Assembly: GCA_947458575.1 (NCBI GenBank)
Contig: CANHBE010000205.1
Location: forward strand, 1 to 5,097
Direction of reading: 5' to 3'
From: Flavobacteriaceae bacterium
GTDB lineage: Bacteria > Bacteroidota > Bacteroidia > Flavobacteriales > Flavobacteriaceae
Length of the DNA: 5,097 nucleotides
Part shown: one piece after another, positions 1-5,097 of the stretch
How positions within the stretch are numbered: the stretch's first letter is position 1
Layout: each line of letters starts with the position of its first letter
The notes under the pieces: generated by a model
The model's database searches: none
Seen by the model: only the letters and a program-made list of their open reading frames with translations
Told to the model about the DNA's origin: nothing
Made by a program: the position numbers and the translations under genes

Positions 1-681
1 CAAAACCAAAACTGTGGAAATGGGAAATATGCTGATTTGGCTATTTTTTCCTTTCATCCTGTTAAGCATATCGCTACCGGTGAAGGCGGAATGATTACAA
101 CTAATAGCGAAACACTTTATCACAAATTATGGGAATTGCGAACGCATGGCATTACACGCGATCAATCGAAATTTAAGAATTCCAAAACTTTTGCTGCGGG
201 GCAAGACATTAGTAATGATCAGCCTTACCCAGGTTGGTACATGGAAATGCAGACTTTGGGCTATAATTATCGATTTACTGATTTTCAAGCGGCTTTGGGT
301 ATCAGTCAACTTTCCCGGGCTGAAGGTGGAATTATCCGCCGCAGAGCTATCGCCGAGCGCTATGAAAAGGCATTTGAAAATCAAAAATTTATGATTGGAC
401 AATCAGGTTCGGTTGTCGGTCATGCCTATCATTTGTATGTGATCGAAGTACCAAATCGACTCGGTTTGTATAATCATTTGCGCGACAAACAGATCTTTGC
501 GCAAATCCATTACATTCCTTGTCATCTCATGCCGTATTATCGCGATTTGGGTTGGAACGAAGGCGATTTACCTCTGGCTGAAAAATACTATCAGCATTGT
601 ATTAGTTTACCCATGTATCCAACGTTGACTAATGAACAACAAGATTTTGTGATTCAAACCATTAAAGATTTCTATGCCTAG
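1..681 (+). CDS. pseC: PseC: UDP-4-amino-4,6-dideoxy-N-acetyl-beta-L-altrosamine transaminase, 5'-truncated by the window edge
   Basis: PseC is a PLP-dependent aminotransferase of the DegT/DnrJ/EryC1 family. It transfers an amino group, usually from glutamate, to C4 of the 4-keto UDP-sugar made by PseB, the second step to pseudaminic acid in the cytoplasm. The frame is open from base 1 and 226 residues are visible; full-length members run about 380-390, so roughly 155 N-terminal residues lie outside. The TTG at 37 is an internal leucine codon, not a start, because the conserved sequence continues upstream of it (GKYADLAIFSFHPVK). The PLP-binding lysine is K22 in SFHPVKHIATGEGG, the hallmark of PseC-type enzymes. 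GYNYRFTDFQAALGISQL (about residues 87-104) and IHYIPCHLMPYYR (169-181) are further family motifs. A loop around residues 53-78 looks longer than in the PseC proteins I recall. The stop overlaps the pseF start by 8 bases. A related sugar aminotransferase is possible, but pseF and pseI next door support PseC. Confidence 0.93.
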   Translation, partial: QNQNCGNGKYADLAIFSFHPVKHIATGEGGMITTNSETLYHKLWELRTHGITRDQSKFKNSKTFAAGQDISNDQPYPGWYMEMQTLGYNYRFTDFQAALGISQLSRAEGGIIRRRAIAERYEKAFENQKFMIGQSGSVVGHAYHLYVIEVPNRLGLYNHLRDKQIFAQIHYIPCHLMPYYRDLGWNEGDLPLAEKYYQHCISLPMYPTLTNEQQDFVIQTIKDFYA

Positions 682-1360
682 AATAGCCATCATACCGGCT
701 CGTGGCGGAAGCAAGCGAATTCCTCGAAAGAATATTCGTGACTTCATGGGAAAGCCAATTATTGCCTATTCCATTGAGGCTGCACTAAAAAGCGACTTGT
801 TTGATGAGGTAATGGTCTCAACTGATGATGAAGAAATAGCGACAATAGCAAGACAGTTTGGTGCAGCAGTTCCGTTTGTGCGCAGTGCCATCAATAGCAG
901 CGACGAGGCAACTACCGTTGATGTTTTACTCGAAGTTCTTGACTTTTATAAAAAAGAGCATAGGTCTTGGCAACAAGCAGTATGCATTTATCCGTGCGCA
1001 CCTTTCGTTACGGCTGAATTACTGGTACAGGCTTCGGCGGTCTTTCAGCAACAGCGCGCTGATGTGGTATTTCCGGTATTGCGCTATGGGCATCCCATAC
1101 AAAGAGCATTGAAATTAGATCAAGCAGGAAGAATAAGTAATTTTCTTGCCGGATTTGATCAATCCAGAACCCAGGATTTGGAGCTAGCTTTTCATGATGC
1201 TGGCATGTTTTATTATTTTGATGTAGCGCGATTTGAACAAACCAAATCACTGCGAACCGATAATACCATAGCCATGGAGATTGATGAAAATCATGCCCAA
1301 GATATTGATAGCGAATCAGATTGGCAATTGGCAGAACTCAAATATCAAAACCTAAAATGA
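674..1360 (+). CDS. pseF: PseF: pseudaminic acid cytidylyltransferase (CMP-Pse synthetase)
   Basis: PseF activates free pseudaminic acid with CTP, giving CMP-pseudaminic acid and pyrophosphate, the donor for glycosyltransferases. It belongs to the CMP-sialic acid synthetase (NeuA-like) nucleotidyltransferases and is cytoplasmic. The 228-residue length is normal for PseF. The N-terminal nucleotide-binding signature IPARGGSKRIPRKNI spans residues 7-21, followed by GKPIIAYSI (26-34), VSTDDEEIA (48-56), YPCAPF (106-111) and FHDAGMFYYFD (173-183). The C-terminal DID (210-212) fits the acidic metal-binding motif of the family. The ATG at 674 is right because the signature begins immediately after it; it overlaps the end of pseC by 8 bases, and a weak TAAAG lies six bases upstream. 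The stop overlaps the next start in an ATGA. NeuA or a legionaminic acid synthetase is less likely because the KRIPRKN form and the PseC and PseI neighbours point to pseudaminic acid. Confidence 0.94.
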   Translation: MPRIAIIPARGGSKRIPRKNIRDFMGKPIIAYSIEAALKSDLFDEVMVSTDDEEIATIARQFGAAVPFVRSAINSSDEATTVDVLLEVLDFYKKEHRSWQQAVCIYPCAPFVTAELLVQASAVFQQQRADVVFPVLRYGHPIQRALKLDQAGRISNFLAGFDQSRTQDLELAFHDAGMFYYFDVARFEQTKSLRTDNTIAMEIDENHAQDIDSESDWQLAELKYQNLK

Positions 1361-2373
1361 GACAATACAAATGTTTGAATCAACAGGTTTTTTCATCGCA
1401 GGGGTTTCATATTGAGCCTATTCGAGACGAAGATCAATTGTCGATTATGAACATTCGAAACGAACAGTTGTATCATTTGCGTCAGTCCGAGCCTTTAACT
1501 GCTGAAAAGCAGGCCCAATACTTTTCGTCTGTAGTGGCTGATTTATTTTGTCAGGAGAAACCGAGTCAATTGTTATTTTCCTTTTTTGAAAATGGCCAGT
1601 TTGTAGGATATGGTGGGCTAGTTCATATCAATTGGATCGATAGCAATGCAGAAATTTCCTTTGTGATGAAGACAGCATTAGAGCAAGATAATTTTGCACG
1701 CTATTGGTCAAGTTACCTGCAACTTTTGCAGCAAGTTGCTTTTGAAACGCTGAATTTTCATAAGATTTTCACGTATGCTTTTGATGTAAGACCTCATTTA
1801 TACGATGTGCTGCTTGCGAATGGATTCAAAGAAGAAGCAAGATTGAAAGAACAATGTTGTTTTGATGGTCAATTCTTGGACGTTGTTTATCATGCTAAAA
1901 TGAATAGAAGGATTTCATATCGAGTTGCGCAGGAATCAGACCTAAAGCTATATTTTGATTGGGCTAATGATCCTGCTGTCCGGGAGAATTCTTATAATTC
2001 AGAGCCCATATCAATTGAAGCACACTCAGCTTGGTTTATTGCGAAAATCAGAGATCCGAAATGTTTGATGCTTTTATTTTTTGACCATTTAGAGAATCCA
2101 ATCGGACAGGTTAGAATACAGTCCAATGAAGATCAGCGCGCAGTTATTGGTCTCTCAAACGAGCGAACGCATCGCGGCAAAGGTTATGCTGCTATGATGA
2201 TTGAGAAAGCCACGGAGATTTTCCTCAAAGAGAATCCTAAGATGACCGTGCTTGCATATATCAAAACACAGAATCAAGCCTCAGTCAAAGCATTTGAAAG
2301 AGCTGGTTTTATATTAACAGATACGATTGCCTATGAGGGACACCTCAGTTATTTATACACAAGAAAACTATGA
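1357..2373 (+). CDS. Tandem GNAT-GNAT acyltransferase, candidate PseH-type N-acetyltransferase
   Basis: The 338-residue protein holds two GNAT domains. Domain 1 (about residues 17-182) begins FHIEPIRDEDQL and has IRNEQLYHLRQ (33-43), LLFSFFENGQFVGYGGLVHI (72-91), the strand AEISFVM (98-104), and LYDVLLANGFKEEARLKE (148-165). It resembles stand-alone GNATs of Bacteroidota pseudaminic/sialic clusters and lacks an obvious R/Q-x-x-G-x-G/A acyl-CoA loop. Domain 2 (about 186-338) begins ISYRVAQESDLKLYFDWAND, has an intact loop HRGKGYA (272-278) and ends with SVKAFERAGF (309-318). It resembles the GNAT domain fused C-terminally to many PseG proteins and is the better candidate for the PseH step, N-acetylation of the 4-amino UDP-sugar. 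No PseG hydrolase domain is present. The ATG at 1357 overlaps the pseF stop by four bases and is preferred over the in-frame TTG at 1321, which lies deep inside pseF. The gene also overlaps pseI by four bases. Both GNAT folds are well supported; which sugar each half acts on is inference. Confidence 0.85.
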   Translation: MRQYKCLNQQVFSSQGFHIEPIRDEDQLSIMNIRNEQLYHLRQSEPLTAEKQAQYFSSVVADLFCQEKPSQLLFSFFENGQFVGYGGLVHINWIDSNAEISFVMKTALEQDNFARYWSSYLQLLQQVAFETLNFHKIFTYAFDVRPHLYDVLLANGFKEEARLKEQCCFDGQFLDVVYHAKMNRRISYRVAQESDLKLYFDWANDPAVRENSYNSEPISIEAHSAWFIAKIRDPKCLMLLFFDHLENPIGQVRIQSNEDQRAVIGLSNERTHRGKGYAAMMIEKATEIFLKENPKMTVLAYIKTQNQASVKAFERAGFILTDTIAYEGHLSYLYTRKL

Positions 2374-3395
2374 AAATAGGAAATTTTACAATCGATAAAA
2401 CAAGCCCGGTTTTTGTCATCGCAGAACTTTCCGCTAATCATAATGGTAGTCTCGAGAATGCATTGGCCACCATTAAAGCGGCAAAAAGAGCAGGTGCGGA
2501 TTGTATCAAATTGCAAACTTATACTGCAGATACCATTACCTTAAACTCTGATAAAGAAGATTTTGTAATCAAAGATACCATTTGGAATGGTAGAAAGCTA
2601 TACGACTTATATCGGGAGGCATTTACACCATGGGAGTGGCATAAGCAATTGTACGATGCGGCTGCTGCAGAAGGTCTAGTGTGTTTTTCATCGCCTTTTG
2701 ACAAGACAGCAGTTGACTTATTGGAGTCGCTAAATTCTCCCGCCTACAAAATCGCTTCATTTGAAATTACTGATGTTCCGCTGATTGAATATGTGGCTTC
2801 AAAGGGAAAACCTATCATTATTTCAACAGGCATAGCTCGTGAAGAAGATATTGAATTGGCATTGGCTGCTTGTAGACGCATGGGCAACAATGATATCGCG
2901 CTGCTAAAATGTACATCGAGTTATCCTGCGCCTATAGAAGAAGCCAATATGATTATGGTGAAAGATCTTGCCGAGCGATATGGTGTAATTAGTGGATTGT
3001 CTGATCATACCATGGGTGGCACAGTTCCAATTGTGGCAACTGCTCTTGGTGCAAAGATCATCGAAAAGCACTTTATTTTAGATCGTTCGATTGGCGGACC
3101 TGATGCTTCGTTCTCAATGAATGAATCGGAGTTTACCGCTATGGTTCAAGCCGTACGAGAAGCGGAAAAAGCAATCGGTGTAGTTGACTATAATTTGACA
3201 GAGAAACAAGCAAAAGGACGCGATTTTAGTCGTTCATTGTATATTGCACAAGATATTCGTGCAGGAGAAATCTATACGGAGGAGAATTTACGATCTGTAC
3301 GACCTGGATTTGGAATGCATCCCAAAGAGTTGAAGAATTATCTGGGGAAAGCTGCAACACGCGACTATTCGAAGGGTGATCGTTTTTTAGGATAA
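2370..3395 (+). CDS. pseI: PseI: pseudaminic acid synthase
   Basis: PseI condenses 2,4-diacetamido-2,4,6-trideoxy-L-altrose with phosphoenolpyruvate to give pseudaminic acid, using a divalent metal. It is a cytoplasmic NeuB-family enzyme. The 341 residues are typical. The N-terminal TIM barrel (about 12-275) carries FVIAELSANHNGS (15-27), DCIKLQTYTADT (44-55), the PseI-like segment TIWNGRKLYDLYREAFTPWEWH (split by eye: 70-80 and 81-91), CFSSPFD (105-111), KIASFE (127-132), SGLSDHT (208-214) and IEKHF (231-235). H213 and H234 match the two metal-ligand histidines known from NeuB. The C-terminal SAF (antifreeze-like) domain (about 285-341) has SRSLYIAQDI and RPGFG (311-315); in NeuB an arginine of this domain reaches into the partner subunit's active site. 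The ATG at 2370 sits in an ATGA overlap with the GNAT gene. The SANHNGS and the W-x6-Y region favour PseI over NeuB or the legionaminic acid synthase LegI. Confidence 0.95.
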   Translation: MKIGNFTIDKTSPVFVIAELSANHNGSLENALATIKAAKRAGADCIKLQTYTADTITLNSDKEDFVIKDTIWNGRKLYDLYREAFTPWEWHKQLYDAAAAEGLVCFSSPFDKTAVDLLESLNSPAYKIASFEITDVPLIEYVASKGKPIIISTGIAREEDIELALAACRRMGNNDIALLKCTSSYPAPIEEANMIMVKDLAERYGVISGLSDHTMGGTVPIVATALGAKIIEKHFILDRSIGGPDASFSMNESEFTAMVQAVREAEKAIGVVDYNLTEKQAKGRDFSRSLYIAQDIRAGEIYTEENLRSVRPGFGMHPKELKNYLGKAATRDYSKGDRFLG

Positions 3396-3431
3396 ATATC
3401 AAAGTAATCTCATCATTTACAAGTTATTCTT

Positions 3432-4904
3432 ATGTCAATCGATACTATTACAAATCAGAAAATACTGCTCCAAACATCCAATCACCCGACGCCACACCTC
3501 GAAACTGAACTTGAGATTATGCAGCGTCTTCTCGAACAGGGCAACACGATTTATTGGATGATTTGTCGTGGCGATTTTCAAACTTGTTTTCACAATCCTG
3601 AGCACAAGATCATGCATTGTAAAGTATGCCATTCTAGAGTCGAAAACGGACATCAGGCGCTGAAGGCAAGTGTGGAGCAGCATTCGAATTTGCACGTGAT
3701 TTACTACCGTGATTATCTCTCGTTGAATGAATTCAAAAAGAAAAACTATCCGGGTAATGTAACTTTTGAATCGATTGATGAACTGAAAGCACATCGATAT
3801 GGCAGCTATGATAATGGTCTTGCTACCATGTCTTCGCTCGTTTCTTACACACGTGACCATCGTCCTGATTTAAAAAAATACCAAGATTTTATTCAACGTG
3901 GCTTGCTCACAGGCGCTTATTTGTATGATACTTTTTGTCTGGTTACCGACCAGATTCAACCTGATTTAGTGATTTTGTTTAATGGGCGTTTTATTGAAAA
4001 CCGACCGCTGTTGCGCGTTTGCGAACATGAAAATATTCAATACGCTACACATGAACGCGGCGGAAAAATGAAGAATTTCTTGTTTAGATTCAATTCCATT
4101 CCACATTCTTTTGAAGCTATTGCCGATGAAATTCAGCTGCTTTGGCAAAAAGATGATCCTCGTCGGGAAGAGATTGGTGCCCATTTCTTTAACAAAAGGG
4201 TAAAGCGTGTGGAAGATGCCTGGCACTCTTTTACCAAGAACCAAAAATACGGCAAGCTCCCGGCTAGTTTTGAGCAAAACAAAGACAAAAAAATAGTCAC
4301 GATTTTCAATTCGTCATTAGATGAGTATGAGGGTTTGTCAGGTTTTGGACCTAAATTTTATCCGAATGACAACGAAGGAATTCTGCAATTGTGCGAAAGT
4401 TTGAAAGCGTATCCGAACATCAAAGTCTATATGCGCGTTCATCCGAATCTCAAGGGCATTGACAATACACAGAACCGTTTCATTAACACGAAACTAAGGA
4501 ATTCGAATATTGAAATTATTCCTCCTGAAGATACAGTTGATAGTTATGAACTCGTGAACAAAAGCGATATCATTATTGTTTTTACTTCAACGGTGGGAAT
4601 TGAAGCTGCTTTTGCCGGGAAGAAAGTGGTTTTACTCGGTCGTGCTGCGTACGAAAGTTTGGATTGTGCGGTGATTCCGGAAAGTCACGATGAACTGATG
4701 AATGTTCTTACTGATGAAAATTATGTTTTTCCACAATTGAATCCTGAAAATCCACTAAAGTTTGGATATTGGTTTGAAAATTTTGGCGTCGATTATAAAC
4801 ATTATAAGCCGACCGGAATCAGTAAGGGTAAGTTCAATGGCAAATCAATTAAGGCGAATTTTCTCCTACGACGAGTTAAGCGATTTGTAAAATGGTTCGC
4901 GTAA
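3432..4904 (+). CDS. GT-B-like surface polysaccharide (capsule-synthesis-type) glycosyltransferase with N-terminal cysteine cluster
   Basis: The exact function is not recognised. The 490-residue protein looks like a two-lobed GT-B enzyme related to capsule polysaccharide synthesis and CDP-glycerol-transferase-like proteins. The N-terminal lobe opens with a beta strand and helix (KILLQTSNHPTPHLETELEI, 10-29) and four cysteines, C45, C52, C63 and C66 (C-x6-C-x10-C-x2-C). Family-like elements follow: LVILFNGRFIENRPLL (179-194) and YATHERGGK (204-212). The C-terminal lobe (about 285-425) has KIVTIFNSSLDE (287-298), YMRVHPNL (333-340), then SDIIIVFTSTVGIEAAFAGK (378-397) and VVLLGR (399-404); the R-x-HPN and STVGIEA motifs are the nucleotide-sugar or CDP-donor side of such enzymes. 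The tail (about 471-490) is strongly basic with spaced hydrophobics and could lie on the inner membrane. No signal peptide or membrane span is seen. It starts 36 bases after pseI, so it is probably in the same operon. Transfer of pseudaminic acid is plausible but inferred from position only. Confidence 0.72.
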   Translation: MSIDTITNQKILLQTSNHPTPHLETELEIMQRLLEQGNTIYWMICRGDFQTCFHNPEHKIMHCKVCHSRVENGHQALKASVEQHSNLHVIYYRDYLSLNEFKKKNYPGNVTFESIDELKAHRYGSYDNGLATMSSLVSYTRDHRPDLKKYQDFIQRGLLTGAYLYDTFCLVTDQIQPDLVILFNGRFIENRPLLRVCEHENIQYATHERGGKMKNFLFRFNSIPHSFEAIADEIQLLWQKDDPRREEIGAHFFNKRVKRVEDAWHSFTKNQKYGKLPASFEQNKDKKIVTIFNSSLDEYEGLSGFGPKFYPNDNEGILQLCESLKAYPNIKVYMRVHPNLKGIDNTQNRFINTKLRNSNIEIIPPEDTVDSYELVNKSDIIIVFTSTVGIEAAFAGKKVVLLGRAAYESLDCAVIPESHDELMNVLTDENYVFPQLNPENPLKFGYWFENFGVDYKHYKPTGISKGKFNGKSIKANFLLRRVKRFVKWFA

Positions 4905-4935
4905 TTCAATCCTATTAATTTTAAGATATTTTGCG

Positions 4936-5097
4936 ATGAAGAAAATACATGTTGGTTTTTTGCTTTCTTATGATTACGAACTTTTGAAACAGTCTATTCC
5001 TCCTGTTTATGAGGATTCGGATCGAATTTTCTTGGCAAGAGATAAGGAACTCAGAACTTGGAAAGGACAAACTTTTAGCATTGATCCATCGTTTTAC
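4936..5097 (+). CDS. Probable glycosyltransferase-like protein of a surface glycan locus, 3'-truncated by the window edge
   Basis: An open frame starts at ATG 4936 and runs to the end of the window, giving the first 54 residues (MKKIHVGFLLSYDYELLK..., then IPPVYEDSDRIFLARDKELRTWKG at about 21-44, and FSIDPSFY at 47-54). The opening strand IHVGFLLSYD and the segment DSDRIFLARDKELRTW look like the start of a GT-A type (GT2-like) fold, and I recall similar proteins beside Bacteroidota sialic/pseudaminic acid genes, where they are usually annotated as glycosyltransferases or hypothetical proteins. No catalytic DXD motif is visible because the window stops too early. It follows the 490-residue gene after 31 bases on the same strand, with a weak TTAAG 10 bases upstream of the ATG, so it likely belongs to the same transcription unit. 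The coding call is firm from codon usage and context; the functional call is tentative. Confidence 0.6.
   Translation, partial: MKKIHVGFLLSYDYELLKQSIPPVYEDSDRIFLARDKELRTWKGQTFSIDPSFY

Noticed and set aside
37..681. Reading pseC as a complete 214-residue gene starting at TTG 37
   Set aside because: The frame is open to base 1 and the residues before 37 continue the conserved aminotransferase sequence, so this is a truncated longer gene.
1321..1356. TTG at 1321 as the start of the double GNAT gene
   Set aside because: It would overlap pseF by 40 bases and add 12 residues without GNAT similarity; the ATG at 1357 fits the ATGA overlap pattern also seen at pseI.
3396..3431. Possible promoter or terminator between pseI and the next gene
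   Set aside because: The 36 bases contain no inverted repeat with a T-tract and no match to the Bacteroidota TAnnTTTG element.
3435..3860. Minus-strand open frame of 141 codons inside the 490-residue gene
   Set aside because: It lies wholly opposite a gene with clear family motifs, shows no recognisable domain, and its composition fits an antisense shadow.
3966..4277. Minus-strand open frame of 103 codons, and similar short frames at 127-402, 1008-1250 and 2519-2704
   Set aside because: All are opposite well-supported genes, carry no domain signal, and have no independent start context.
4905..4935. TATTTTG before the last gene as a Bacteroidota -7 promoter element
   Set aside because: It is one T short of TAnnTTTG, sits only a few bases before the ATG, and has no matching -33 element, so it is probably chance in AT-rich DNA.

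Overview
The window is a densely packed, all-plus-strand stretch of a surface-sugar biosynthesis locus. It most likely comes from a member of the Bacteroidota. That placement is inferred from three things: protein sequences that resemble Bacteroidota pseudaminic-acid clusters as I remember them, AT-leaning composition, and starts preceded by A-rich DNA rather than strong Shine-Dalgarno sites. I could not run a search to confirm it.

Layout: (1) bases 1-681 hold the 3' part of pseC, a PLP aminotransferase cut by the window's left edge. (2) Bases 674-1360 hold pseF, the CMP-pseudaminic acid synthetase. (3) Bases 1357-2373 encode a 338-residue protein made of two GNAT acyltransferase domains in tandem. 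(4) Bases 2370-3395 hold pseI, the pseudaminic acid synthase. (5) Bases 3432-4904 encode a 490-residue GT-B-like, capsule-synthesis-type protein with an N-terminal cysteine cluster. (6) Bases 4936-5097 hold the first 54 codons of another gene, cut by the right edge, probably glycosyltransferase-like.

How they work together: PseC aminates the 4-keto UDP-sugar (normally made by PseB, which would lie to the left). A GNAT acetylates the new amine (the PseH step). A hydrolase (PseG) should then remove UDP, PseI condenses the free sugar with phosphoenolpyruvate, and PseF activates the product as CMP-pseudaminic acid. The two downstream genes are plausible glycosyltransferases that build or attach the pseudaminic-acid-containing glycan. 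The first four genes overlap by 8, 4 and 4 bases, so they are almost certainly one translationally coupled operon. The last two follow after gaps of only 36 and 31 bases.

The main oddity is that no PseG hydrolase is encoded in the compact pseC-pseF-X-pseI block. Position X, where pseG would be expected, holds a double GNAT protein whose second half resembles the GNAT domain often fused to the C-terminus of PseG. I see no RNA genes, mobile elements, CRISPR arrays, long repeats or convincing terminators.
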